NCBI GenBank assembly: GCA_905221605.1
Contig: CAJNDS010002579.1
Coordinates: 1,100,734 to 1,164,733, forward strand
Length of the DNA: 64,000 nucleotides
Direction: 5' to 3'
Source: Symbiodinium natans
Lineage: Eukaryota > Sar > Dinophyceae > Suessiales > Symbiodiniaceae
Positions 54,035 to 63,611 of this stretch are shown here, in pieces. A program made the translations under genes and the position numbers. Position 1 is the stretch's first letter. The number at the start of each line of letters is the position of its first letter. The notes beneath the pieces are model-generated. The model was not told where the DNA came from, searched no databases, and worked only from the letters and a program-made list of their open reading frames with translations.

Positions 54035-54120
54035 TGGGACCCTGTTTACCTACAGTTTTCTGTGTTGTACCTACTAAATAAGGGTAGTTACAGAAACTGC
54101 AGGTAAATAGAGGCCTGGGG
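54035..54120. mobile_element. MITE-like element, family CCTGTTTACCTACAGTTT
   Basis: CCTGTTTACCTACAGTTTTC at the left and GAAACTGCAGGTAAATAGAGG at the right. It starts 16 bp after the stop of gene B. Confidence 0.8.
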
Positions 54121-55336
54121 CTGGTAGGGCCCGGTTGGAGTCTCAAGATTCAGGGTGTTTTTGGGTTTTGACGTCGCTAGGGGGGCTGAGGGATTTAGTG
54201 CTTCAGGGCTTGTAGGGTTTATGGTTTCGGGTTTAGGGTTTGGGGTTTAGGGTTTAGGGTTTAGGGTTTAGGGCTCCGGATGTGTCCTTCGTACGCAGGA
54301 GCCTGCAGCAAGAAGCGTCCAGAAGCAGCTGGGAAAAACACTAGAGCATACTATAGGGACCGGAAGAATTAATCCCTTCCCCCTAATATTCCGGAAAGTA
54401 TTTTTAGTATTGGGGGGGTCTTTAATAAAAGGGGGAAGGGATTACTAATAGTATTCTTTTAGGGTCCCTTATAGTTATACTATAATACCCCCCAAAACCC
54501 TATTCTAGCTGGTAAGGCCCCTACATTAACTCCTCAAACTTAAAAACATAACCTTCCTCAGAGGCTTTACGTCCAAAAACTCAAACAAGAACACCCTAAA
54601 CACCCCGAAGCCCGAACCCAAAGCCCTCAGAAGTATCCTAGTTCAACTCATGAATACGCAACCCATCAGTCCCTAAACCCTGACGCCTTCAAACCTTAAC
54701 ACCTAAACCCCCGAACCCCAAAACCCACTTTGTGGAAGCTCCCTCTAGGCGACTTGGGGCGACTCGGGGGTTGAGGGTTTAGGGTTTAGGGTTTAGGGTT
54801 GAGGGTTGAGGGTTGAGGGCTCAGTTGAGTCAATTACACTGCCGCAAGCATTTGAGGCCTTCAGTCAGGCCCCCATTCTGAACTAGAATTATAGTTGGGC
54901 TCCAATTGTTCTTTATACAACCCCAAGCCTTCAGCCACAAGTACCGCATAGGTGCCTTAGAACAAGCACACCCATCGTGCCCGGTGACGAATTCCTGCTT
55001 CTTAGTGGCTGGATCCAGGGTTCAGTGGAGTAATTCCTTGGGTTTAGGGTTTAGGGTTCAGCGTGCTGGTCATTGCAGTTGGTGTCTCACCTCCTTGGTT
55101 TTGCATCACCTTTGACGTCCGGGCTACCCGCGTCACTTTTGACCTCCGGACTATTCGGGTCCTGCAGCATGATGCTTCCGCCCCAAACCCTAAATCCCGA
55201 ACCTTTCCCATGTATAGCCTGAGGCTTCCCAGGCTTCCCTAAGAGCCCTTCGGCCTTGAACATGAGCATGGAGACCCCGACACCTCTCAATTCAGGCATG
55301 TTCCTTAAATCATAAACAGGATGCCTAGGGCTCTAG
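54121..55336. other. Intergenic or 5' region before the minisatellite
   Basis: TTTAGGG arrays (54230-54272, 54775-54818), a MITE-like element at 54369 and a possible exon at 55079-55179 (CATTGCAG acceptor, GC donor at 55180) containing an imperfect tandem of about 30 bp. An ATG at 55260 opens MSMETPTPLNS up to a GC donor near 55294, a possible start exon that I could not connect. Confidence 0.45.
54369..54455. mobile_element. MITE-like element, family TAATCCCTTCCCCCTAAT
   Basis: TTAATCCCTTCCCCCTAATA at the left and AAAAGGGGGAAGGGATTACTA at the right, with TATTTTTAGTATTGGGGGGG in the middle. Confidence 0.8.
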
Positions 55337-56695
55337 AAGTTTCGCGCATGCTCCTTCTTTAACGAGGAGTCCGACGAATCCAGCGCCGTGGACGAAGAGG
55401 ACGACGGGGGTGCGGACACATCCGGCCCTGTGGACGAAAGGGGTGCCGACACATCCGGCCCTGTTGGACGAACGGGGTGCGGACACATCCGGCCCTGTGG
55501 ACGAAAGGGGTGCCGACACATCCGGCCCTGTTGGACGAAGGGGGTGCGGACACATCCGGCCCTGTGGACGAAAGGGGTGCCGACACATCCGGCCCTGTTA
55601 GACGAACGGGGTGCGGACACATCCGGCCCTGTGGACGAAAGGGGTGCCGACACATCCGGCCCTGTTCGACGAAGGGGGTGCGGACACATCCGGCCCTGTG
55701 GACGAAAGGGGTGCCGACACATCCGGCCCTGTTGGACGAACGGTTTCCGGACACATCCGGCCCTGTGGACGAAAGTGGTGCCGACACATCCGGCCCTGTT
55801 GGACGAACGGGTTCCGGACACATCCGGCCTTGTGGACGAAAGGGGTGCCGACACATCCGGCCCTGTTGGACGAACGGGGTGCGGACACATCCGGCTCTGT
55901 GGACGAAAGGGGTGCCGACACATCCGGCCCTGTTGGACGAACGGGGTGCGGACACATCCGGCCCTGTGGACGAAAGGGCTGCCGACATCCGGCCCTGTTG
56001 GACGAACGGGGTGCGGACACATCCGGCCCTGTGGACGAACGGGGTGCCGACACATCCGGCCCTGTTGGACGAAGGGGGTGCGGACACATCAAGCCCTGTG
56101 GACGAAAGGGCTGCCGACATCCGGCCCTGTTGGACGAACGGGGTGCGGACACATCCGGCCCTGTGGACGAACGGGGCGCCGACACATCCGGCCCTGTTGG
56201 ACAAAGGGGGTGCGGACACATCAAGCCCTGTGGACGAAAGGGGTGCCGACACACTCGGCCCTGTCGGATGAACGGGGTGCGGACACATCCGGCCCTGTGG
56301 ACGACAGGGGTGCCGACACATCCGGCCCTGTTGGACGAACGGGGTGCGGACACATCCGGCCCGTGGACGAAAGTGGTGCCGACACATCCGGCCCTGTTGG
56401 ACGCACGGGGTGCGGACACACCCGGCCCGTGGACGAAAGGGGTGCCGACACATCCGGCCCTGTTGGACGCACGGGGTGCGGACACATCCGGCCCTGTGGA
56501 CGAAAGGGGTGCCGACACATCCGGCCCTATTGGACGAACGGGGTGCGGACACATCCGGCCGTGTTGGACGGGTGCCGACACATCCGGCCCTGTTGGACGA
56601 ACGGGGTGCGGACACAGCCGGCCCTGTGGACGAAAGGGGTGCCGACACATCCGGCCCTGTTGGACGAACGGGGTACCGACACATCCAACCCTTAA
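55337..56695 (+). CDS. Possible acidic exon running into the 33/34-bp minisatellite
   Basis: After CTCTAG the frame reads KFRACSFFNEESDESSAVDE and then D-D-G-G-A-D-T-S-G-P. It enters the repeat array, where units read V-D-E-R-G-A-D-T-S-G-P in this frame. The frame stays open through the array to TAA at 56693-56695. Because unit pairs are 67 bp, the reading frame cycles and the same DNA also yields G-C-G-H-I-R-P-C and T-H-P-A-L-L. A second frame ends V-D-D-G-G-A-D-A-H-K-T-Q at 56777, like a diverged unit. I infer a real acidic exon seeded the array, but translation of the whole array is unproven. The minus strand is also open for about 500 codons. Confidence 0.33.
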   Translation, partial: KFRACSFFNEESDESSAVDEEDDGGADTSGPVDERGADTSGPVGRTGCGHIRPCGRKGCRHIRPCWTKGVRTHPALWTKGVPTHPALLDERGADTSGPVDERGADTSGPVRRRGCGHIRPCGRKGCRHIRPCWTNGFRTHPALWTKVVPTHPALLDERVPDTSGLVDERGADTSGPVGRTGCGHIRLCGRKGCRHIRPCWTNGVRTHPALWTKGLPTSGPVGRTGCGHIRPCGRTGCRHIRPCWTKGVRTHQALWTKGLPTSGPVGRTGCGHIRPCGRTGRRHIRPCWTKGVRTHQALWTKGVPTHSALSDERGADTSGPVDDRGADTSGPVGRTGCGHIRPVDESGADTSGPVGRTGCGHTRPVDERGADTSGPVGRTGCGHIRPCGRKGCRHIRPYWTNGVRTHPAVLDGCRHIRPCWTNGVRTQPALWTKGVPTHPALLDERGTDTSNP

Positions 56696-56698
56696 AGC
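55388..56698 (+). repeat. Minisatellite of alternating 33- and 34-bp units (about 38 units)
   Basis: Units alternate between GTGGACGAAAGGGGTGCC plus GACACATCCGGCCCT (33 bp) and GTTGGACGAACGGGGTGC plus GGACACATCCGGCCCT (34 bp). I count about 38 units plus a degenerate one at each end. Variants include two 31-bp units lacking AC (starting about 55970 and 56098), a 29-bp unit near 56563 and two units one base short. A four-unit block with the same three variants occurs twice in tandem (about 55970-56230). Confidence 0.97.
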
Positions 56699-57492
56699 GG
56701 TTGTAACACATCCGGTGGATGATGGCGGTGCCGACGCACACAAGACGCAGGGGGTTGCTGACAACTCGGGCTGCTGAAGAAGCTCGGTGCTCTAGTTGTG
56801 GAAGGTAGGGCTGAATGCCGGGAACTCTACCAAGTGCCTCCTGCAGCGGCTGCAAGGCATGGCAGCAGTGGTGGATGTTTGGTGCCCTACCCCTTACCTC
56901 TCAAAATCCAGCTCTCAAAATGGTCTTGTTCGAAAGAGTACGCCTGCTGGCAGACCCCAATCGTTTAGGGCACTTTAGGGTTTAACGCCTTTGAATGCGA
57001 CTTGGTGGGCTGAGGGCTCGACTTCGAGCTGGCAAGATGAAAATGTTGAAGCCAAGCGTCAAAGCCTTTCCTGTTGAACCTTTGAAAAAGAACTTTAATG
57101 GATCACATCAGGACTCCTATGTAGATCACATCAGGACTCCTATGTAGTTTGAGGGTATTTCCCTTAAGGGATCTTACCCGAAACCCTAAACCCCCAACCC
57201 TCCCTTGGACCTTCCTCCCGTCTGGACTGGTCTTCGTTCTTGCCTCCTTCGCTCGCGCCGAAAAACCAGAACTGCAAACTGCTTGAAACCGCATGCTCGG
57301 TCTAGGGCTTGGGGTTTAGGGTTTAGGGTTTAGGGTTTAGGGTTTAGGGTTTAGGGTTTAGGGTTTAGGGTTTCAGGTTTAGGGTTAGGGTTTAGGGATT
57401 AGGGGAGTTTTCTGGACCAAGTTGTAGCCCCTTTCTTGTTCTGCCCACGAGTCATTCAGTGCGCCTGTTGTTGACATACTTCCCCATTTGAG
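56699..57492 (+). other. Region between the minisatellite and the first DHHC gene exons
   Basis: A possible exon at 56796-56856 (CTCTAG acceptor, GC donor; LWKVGLNAGNSTKCLLQRLQ), a 24-bp tandem GATCACATCAGGACTCCTAT (57098-57145), a hydrophobic open stretch near 57210-57260 (FLPSGLVFVLASF) that could be a missing membrane segment, and a TTTAGGG array at 57305-57385. Confidence 0.4.
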
Positions 57493-57529
57493 CCATGACG
57501 TGAGGAAAGTCAGAACGCTTGCCGCTCAG
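57493..57529 (+). CDS. Possible gene C exon (HDVRKVRTLAAQ)
   Basis: The acceptor is TTTGAG and the GC donor is at 57530. It reads HDVRKVRTLAAQ and is in phase 0 with 58277. No family signature supports it. Confidence 0.3.
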
Positions 57530-58276
57530 GCGACGCGAAACCGTTGACAACCGCCGCTTGCCAATGTTTGGCGTTGGGTGATACCAGGGCGGCTTCTCCA
57601 GTCAGAATGCTATTTTAAGGGCAGCTAGTCTTGTCTTTATATAGGGAGACTGTGCGGTTAATGTGTAAGACAAAAACTGTGTCTTGGCTCATGGGCCAGA
57701 AGTTCCGAAAATCCCTACAGAAAGCCTGAACCTTGAGCCCGTAACCTAGAAAGCCCTCAGAAACCCTTCGGGACTGGGTACGTAACCTTTACACTTTTTG
57801 GATGTAGAGAACCCTACTATAGACAAACAGTTAGTTTTTTTTGGGCTAGGCTAGTCAGCCTCAAGGAAACCTACAAGCCCTCAGAAACCCTATAACGGCC
57901 CTCAGCATCCCAGAAGTAAAGCCTCAAGACCTAAAAACCCCCAAAGTCCTCTAAGAACCCGTGAGGCCTGAATCACGGTGAGAAAAGGGCGCCTTTCATT
58001 CAGAATGGGTGTTTTTTCTTCATATCTTATGAGCCCATGAGGACTACAAGTGGCAAATGTTGGGATGTTCTCCCATATACTTACAGTCCTTAATCGGCAA
58101 TGTGCTGGGCTCAAGGGGCTGGCTATTGGGGGTTACTTAGGTATCTTGGAACTCCACAAGGTTTTTTTTAGGGGTTAAACCCTAAACCCTAAACCCTCAA
58201 CCCTAACCCCTAAATAAGATTAAGGGCCCCTTCTAGGGGTCCCTCCTTTTACCCCTTAGTTGGGCTCCCGCGTCAG

Positions 58277-58315
58277 GCCGCCACCCGTGGCAAGAGCAGT
58301 ACACCGGACCAGGGG
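58277..58315 (+). CDS. Probable gene C exon (AATRGKSSTPDQG)
   Basis: The acceptor is CGCGTCAG and the donor is GT at 58316 (GGG|GTGAGA). It reads AATRGKSSTPDQG and joins in phase 0 to VTQCGVKLRYCK. This is the cytosolic linker position just before the cysteine-rich domain. Confidence 0.45.
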
Positions 58316-58878
58316 GTGAGACTGCCCCTCGGCCTGAGGTGCCGTAACTTCACGGTGGGTTTTAAACCCTAAACCCCAAACCCTAACCCTAAACCCCAAA
58401 CCCTAAACCCTAAACCTCAACCGCAGGATTTTAGGGTCTTCGAACCTGGAGGAATCAATGAATCCCTTTCTGTCGAACCTCGAAGCCAGTGCATGCTAGG
58501 TTTTTGTCTAACTTGGGTCCCTTCTGTAGGAGGTTTAGGGTTTAGGGTTTGGGGTTTGGGGTTTAGGGTCTAGGGTTCTTCCAAGGACTAGGTTTCGCCG
58601 TAGCAACCTCGACCCTAAGCCCTACACCCTACAATGAAGCACGTCCTATAGGCTGGGCCCTTTTAAACATCTAGAGCCCAGAAGCTTCAGACGGCAAACC
58701 CCAAGCGAAAGCGTGTGGGGTTTCGGCCCGTGGGGGTTTTGCAGTTTCTGCTCAGAGTCCAGCGCTTCCATTTTCGGGGTTGGGCGGTGTATGGTTTAGG
58801 AAGGGAAACCCCTAAACCCTGAACCCTGAACCCTAAACCCCTTAATCCGCTAAGAATCACAGATCAGTTCAAGCCCAG

Positions 58879-58914
58879 GTGACGCAGTGTGGTGTGAAGT
58901 TGCGGTACTGCAAG
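58879..58914 (+). CDS. DHHC enzyme exon (VTQCGVKLRYCK)
   Basis: The acceptor is AAGCCCAG and the GC donor is at 58915. It reads VTQCGVKLRYCK and supplies the first zinc-binding cysteine. Phase 0 with 59681 restores RYCKVCHMHQPLRTKHC. Confidence 0.86.
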
Positions 58915-59497
58915 GCCGAGGGAAGTAAGGGGTTCAGGGCTGAACTTTGGGGTTACCCTAAACCCTAAACCCTAGACCCCAGACCCTAAACCCTAAACCC
59001 TGAACCCTGAACCCCGAACCCTGGAGCTTTTGAGGGCTCAGAAGATCATAGCTTTAGGGCTTAGAAGACTCTTCCCTTCACCCAGGTTTGGTCCCCTTCC
59101 ACCCTTCTAGAGGATTGCTAGAACTGTTAGCGGTTGAGGTTTAGGGTTTAGGGCTTAGGGTTTATGAGTTTTAGGGTTTAGGGTTTAGGGTTAGGGTTGA
59201 GGTTTTGCGGTTTTCCTGCCCTGCGCGCTAAACGTTGGCGATGCCAGCTTGGAACATGCTTTCCATGTCTCCGAAACTCTCAGCACTAGGCCTCTAACCC
59301 AAAACCCTAAAAGCCAAAACCCGCATTTCCGTACTCCCTAAACCTGGACCATGTTTGGGATTCCGTTGCTGCGTTTGCATGTTAGTATGTATGTTTGGAT
59401 GGACGTTGGTAGGTATACATGAATCTGCTTGTTTGCTTGGTACTTAGTATGCATACATATATACATAGATATACACATATCCCTTCTTCAGGATATT

Positions 59498-59632
59498 AGA
59501 CCCTTAACCCTTAACCCTTAACCCTTAACCCTTAACCCTGAACCCTTAACCCTTAACCCTTAACCCTTAACCCTTAACCCTTAGCCCTTAGCCCTTAGCC
59601 CTTAGCCCTTAGCCCTTAGCCCTTAGCCCTAA
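59498..59632. repeat. CCCTTAA array switching to CCCTTAG array
   Basis: About twelve CCCTTAA heptamers are followed by about seven CCCTTAG heptamers. It lies in the intron just upstream of the zinc-binding DHHC exon at 59681. Confidence 0.95.
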
Positions 59633-59680
59633 ACCAACAATGCAACGCTACGCTTCTTGTACCGTGGATCCCTGCTGCAG

Positions 59681-59741
59681 GTGTGCCACATGCACCAGCC
59701 GCTGCGGACAAAGCACTGCCGAGATTGTGGCATGTGCGTTC
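59681..59741 (+). CDS. DHHC enzyme exon (zinc-binding CRD, VCHMHQPLRTKHCRDCGMCV)
   Basis: The acceptor is CCTGCTGCAG and the GC donor is at 59742. It encodes VCHMHQPLRTKHCRDCGMCV plus one base, with the C-x9-HC-x2-C-x2-C ligands of the cysteine-rich domain. The overhang C with GC of the next exon gives arginine. Confidence 0.93.
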
Positions 59742-60017
59742 GCCACTGGACTCAAGCAACTATCTGAGCTTTGGATCCCTAAGCCCGGTTTAGGGTTTAG
59801 GGTTTAGGGTTTAGGGTTTAGGGTTTAGGGTTTAGGGTTTAGGGTTTAGGGTTTAGGGTTTAGGGCAGCAACAAGCATCATGTCGTCTTCCATGATGCAG
59901 AGCGCTCTTGACACGGTAATGCCTGCTCCAGAGCATGCAGACTCCCTTCTCCGTGATGAATGCTCCTTGCTCTTTTCTGTGAGATCTAAATCTAAGTAGT
60001 CAATACATATTTATACG

Positions 60018-60145
60018 ATAAACTCCTGTGTATATATATATATATATATATATTATAGTCATATATACATATATATATATATGTATATCTACATATATAT
60101 ATATATATATGTATATCTACATATATATATATATATATATATACA
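60018..60145. repeat. TA-rich microsatellite with a tandem of about 38 bp
   Basis: ATATAT runs with two copies of TATGTATATCTACATATA. The intron lies between DHHC exons 59681 and 60556. Similar TA tracts lie at 6853-6890, 32684-32820, 44273-44406, 45193-45212, 46716-46830 and 51571-51612. Confidence 0.93.
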
Positions 60146-60555
60146 CCAAGTGAGTATATCCTCACCCGCCAAGCATGTCGGTTCTTTTTGCCGAAGAGGC
60201 CACTTTGGCATGGGATTTTTTACGTCCCCCAACCATCTGAATGGATAGCGTTGCCTTCAGCAGGTCGTTCCTTGCTCCTCTGCCAGTCGTCCTTGTCATT
60301 TTAGCTCGTGCGGATTGAGTGAGGAAATATGACTGCACATGACTGCCTTATATGACTGTCTTGCCTAAACCCTATACCCTGGGTGAGGCTTTAACCTCTT
60401 TGGAAGCAAACTCTGAGTTAAGAGGCTGTGCACGAAGCCCGCTAGGAGCCCACAGCCTCAAGGAAACCGAGCCTTGATTCTACAACCGTAAACCCTAAAC
60501 CCTAAACAGGGTTTATGGTTAAAGCTCAAAGCCAAGCCTGATCTCTGTGGCGGAG

Positions 60556-60581
60556 GCACGCACGACCACCACTGTCCTTGG
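60556..60581 (+). CDS. DHHC catalytic micro-exon (THDHHCPW, 26 nt)
   Basis: The acceptor is GGCGGAG and the GC donor is at 60582. It holds T-H-D-H-H-C-P-W, including the catalytic cysteine. The joined product CVRTHDHHCPWVGTC has the exact family spacing on both sides. Reading past the donor gives A-C-A-P, which breaks the motif. Confidence 0.93.
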
Positions 60582-60661
60582 GCCTGCGCCCCAGCAAGAG
60601 TGTACAAGCGATGGGGTTTGCTTAGGGGGTTTGGGGGTTTAGGGTTTAGGGTTTTAGAGAT

Positions 60662-60782
60662 CTTGGTATCCCAGTGGCACCCTGTGACTGATTTATTGGT
60701 TCAAGTTTCCCCTGTTTAAGTAAGCAAGAACCAATCCCAAAAAAGGTGCCTTTGTTAAGAAACGGAAACTGGGACACCAAGG
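60662..60782. mobile_element. MITE-like element, family CTTGGTAGCCCAGTGGTACC
   Basis: CTTGGTATCCCAGTGGCACC at the left and GGAAACTGGGACACCAAGG at the right. It lies about 80 bp after the catalytic DHHC exon. Confidence 0.8.
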
Positions 60783-60867
60783 AATTTATGACTACCCCCA
60801 ACACACACAGGTTTGCACCTCCTCCCCCCCAAAAAAACTCAACCCTACCGAACCTATCCCTCTAATA

Positions 60868-61062
60868 CCCCTAAACCCCAAACCCTAAACCCTAAACCCT
60901 AAACCCCAAACCCCAAACCCCAAACCAGAAACCCCAAACCCCAAACCCCAAACCCTAAAGCCTAAACCCTAAACCCTAAACCCTAAAGCCTAAACCCTAA
61001 ACCCTAAACCCTAAACCCTAAACCCTAAACCCTAAACCCTAAACCCTAAACCCTAAACCCCA
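60868..61062. repeat. CCCTAAA array with CCCCAAA and CCTAAAG variants
   Basis: About 26 units in the intron between the catalytic DHHC exon (60556) and the next exon (61118). Confidence 0.95.
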
Positions 61063-61117
61063 CCCCCATACTGCCAGCCCCGGGAAGAAAGTAGACCGCC
61101 CACACGAAGCGGGCCAG

Positions 61118-61169
61118 GTTGGGACATGCGTGGGCGAAGGCAACCGCGTGTACTTCTACTGGTGCCTCG
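61118..61169 (+). CDS. DHHC enzyme exon (VGTCVGEGNRVYFYWCL)
   Basis: The acceptor is GGGCCAG and the GC donor is at 61170. It reads VGTCVGEGNRVYFYWCL, the C-V-G-x-x-N-x-x-x-F segment that follows DHHC-PW and enters the third membrane helix. A GT at 61175 is an alternative donor but fits the phase less well. Confidence 0.93.
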
Positions 61170-61503
61170 GCGAAGGTGTTTAGGGTTGAGGGTTTAGGAT
61201 TTAGGGTGTAGGGTTTAGGGTTTAGGGTTCAGGGTTTAGGGTTCAGGGTTCAGGGTTCAGAATGTTTCTGATTGGGACTCCGCTTTTTGGGAGCAGGGCT
61301 CCTGGAGCCCCCGAAATGTGTCGGGGGGGGGGGGGGGGGGGGTTGGTGCGTGCCCGACGCCGGGCTGGGTTGATTAGCAGAACCTGGGTTTAGGGTTTAG
61401 GGTTTAGGGTTTAGGGTTTAGGGTTTAGGGTTTAGGGTTTAGGGTTCACCTTGTGTGTGTGGTCTTGTGGCTACAGGGTTTAGGGTTTAGGGTTCAGGGT
61501 GAA

Positions 61504-61612
61504 CTAGGACCCAGGGTAGGGCCTTGTTCCCCTTCTTTAGGGTAAGGGAAAGCCCCTTTTTAAACCACAAGGGTTCCCTTTTTGCATGTTCCTAGGTTAC
61601 TCCTGGGTCTAG
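61504..61612. mobile_element. MITE-like element, family CTAGRCCCGGGAGTAGGCCC
   Basis: Ends CTAGGACCCAGGGTAGGGCC and GTTACTCCTGGGTCTAG. It lies in the intron between DHHC exons 61118 and 61643, ending 30 bp before the latter. Confidence 0.82.
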
Positions 61613-61642
61613 TTCTAGCTTCGCTTTGAGACCCAAGCCGAG

Positions 61643-61695
61643 ACGCCAGGTTCCTCATCGCCCAGTGGCTCGAGCTCGCGGTTTTCCTTGTAGAA
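61643..61695 (+). CDS. DHHC enzyme exon (third membrane helix)
   Basis: The acceptor is AAGCCGAG and the GC donor is at 61696. It reads A-R-F-L-I-A-Q-W-L-E-L-A-V-F-L-V-E, a hydrophobic segment at the expected place. Phase 1 at the start completes aspartate with the previous overhang. Confidence 0.75.
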
Positions 61696-62315
61696 GCCGG
61701 CCTGGAGCTGGGCCAAGCCCCTTGGATTCATGGGTTCCCCTGCTACCCCCCTCAGGGTTTAGGGTTTAGGGTTTAGGGTTACCCCCCCCCCCCCCCCAGG
61801 TTCCCCCTCTACAGTTAGGGCTATTCAGGGCTAGTTGAGCCTAATCAAGGGTGTTTAAGGGGGGAACCTAGGGGGGAGTAGTATGGAGCTCAAGCTCCCC
61901 TGGGCTTCTTTTTGCATAGGTGTTTAGGGTTTAGTGCTTGGGGTTTAGGATTTGTCCAAGTTGGGCGGATTTTTATGCTTAGGGTCCCTTTTTTTCCGCG
62001 AAGTCTGGGTGCACCTACCTGGGGATCCTGACACCAGAAGGGCCCTTTTGTGAGGGGGGCGGGGGGTGGGGTAGGGATGTAGACATACTTCGCCACGAGG
62101 ATCTTTGATAGCTTTTTGGGTTTCCTGACTTAGCAGGAATCATGCGGTTACACCCTAAGCTCCAAGCCCAAAACCCTCTGACCCGCCCCCTCTGCCATAG
62201 CACAGTTCACCCGCAAGTCTGTCATAACCTGTCGACCACCGCCACAAAACGACTGTGCTCCTGCTTGCTCACAAGTAGTGACGTGGAGTTGTGTTCCTCT
62301 AAAACGACTGCTGAG

Positions 62316-62382
62316 GACGGATTTCTGCCGCCCATCTGGCTGGGGCGGGTCCCCTTGCTGGTGTTGGGCATGGTGGTCATGG
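62316..62382 (+). CDS. DHHC enzyme exon (DGFLPPIWLGRVPLLVLGMV)
   Basis: The acceptor is ACTGCTGAG and the GC donor is at 62383. It reads DGFLPPIWLGRVPLLVLGMV then V-M plus one base. It gives the loop and start of the fourth membrane helix and continues in phase into 63232. Confidence 0.8.
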
Positions 62383-62482
62383 GCCGCTCGGATGGAACTC
62401 TGCAGTTCGAGGGTTTAGGGCCTGGGAAAGGCGAGCCTGGGCGAACCCAGCAAAGCGTCTTCAACCCCAAACCCCAAATGTG

Positions 62483-62586
62483 TTGGGATGTTCCCCCCCT
62501 TATACTCACAGTCCTGAATAGGGATTATAGTAGGCGGGTACTAGAATCCCGATTAAGGACTCTTAGTAGAAGGGGGAACATCCCAA
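62483..62586. mobile_element. MITE-like element, family TTGGGATGTTCC
   Basis: Both ends are well preserved around TAGTAGGCGGGTACTAGAAT. It lies in the intron between DHHC exons 62316 and 63232. Confidence 0.87.
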
Positions 62587-63231
62587 CCAACCTTGTACTA
62601 GGACATCCTGGGGCCCAGAGAGCCCGCGTCTTCCCTCCTGGTCGTTGGGTTCCCGCAGAAAGGCCTTTCAGCAGAGAGGGTACCTTTTGCATTGCTGGGT
62701 TTAGGGTTTAGGGTTTAGGGTTTAGGGTTTAGGGTTCACACCTACAGCATCTTCCCCCTCTAGCGCATGTCCAAGACATACGACATGATGTGTTGCCACG
62801 GCAATCTACTCGATGTGAAACCGTGGCCTCCCCAAACCCTAAGCCCTACAAAAGATGTTTAGGGCCTCGGGCTTGGGGTTTTCCCAATAAAGGTGTTGAA
62901 CCGGCAGGGTTCGTAAACTTCGCCAAGCCCTCCACATCCTGTGTCGCCAAAAAGGCTTTCTACTGTTTGCTTAGGAACTGGAGGGGCTCCAAGATCTCAG
63001 GGCTTCATGGAACACCCTGCAGTTTAGGGTTTAGGGTCTAGGGCTTGGGTTTGGGGTTTGGGTTTTCTTGGATGTCAAGCCCTTGAACGCAGCAAAGCTT
63101 GAGAACGCACCGCCGGCTTGCGGCTACAGTTGAGGGTGTATTGGTGCAGGGGTGCGCGCGGTTTACGGTTTATGGTTTAGGATTTAGAGTTTAGGGTTAA
63201 TCAGATTCCGTGCTCAAACCCACATGCCCAG

Positions 63232-63277
63232 GATTCCTGATCATGATGGTGAGCTGCCTCGTGTGCTTCCATTCGAC
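63232..63277 (+). CDS. DHHC enzyme exon (FLIMMVSCLVCFHS)
   Basis: The acceptor is CATGCCCAG and the GC donor is at 63278. The split glycine G|GA is followed by FLIMMVSCLVCFHS and AC. It completes the fourth membrane helix, ending F-H as in many family members just before the TTxE region. Confidence 0.86.
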
Positions 63278-63299
63278 GCTCGTCGACGAGGGTTTCGGA

Positions 63300-63405
63300 T
63301 TGGGATGTTCCCCCCCTGAAACTAACAGTCCTTCATGGGCAAGATACTAGGGGTTACTAGCATCCCAATTAAGGACAGTTACTAGTACAAGGGGGAAGAT
63401 CCCAA
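63300..63405. mobile_element. MITE-like element, family TTGGGATGTTCC
   Basis: Ends TTGGGATGTTCCCCCCCT and GGGGGAAGATCCCAA. It begins about 20 bp after the DHHC exon at 63232-63277. Confidence 0.85.
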
Positions 63406-63611
63406 TTTCGGAGGTAGTTGTCCAGCTCTTGTGTAGGATTCTTCGTTGGGTCGCCGGGCATCAAAATGGGCTTGAGTGCTTAGGTTGCGGGTGTCTCTAC
63501 TCCGCCCTTGCCAAAGTGTGCATCCCCACCAGACCGGACGGGTTTAGGGTTTACGGTGTAGGGTTTAGGGTTTAGGGTTTAGGGTCTAGGGTTTCTCGCT
63601 GAGAACCCCAG

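Noticed and set aside
55359-56855. 498-codon open frame on the minus strand through the minisatellite
   Set aside because: Every frame through the array is open because neither strand of the unit contains a stop codon. The minus reading has no acceptable exon context of its own.
62142-62711. 189-codon open frame on the + strand as one gene
   Set aside because: Only 62316-62382 within it fits the DHHC protein. The rest runs through a MITE-like element and non-conserved sequence.
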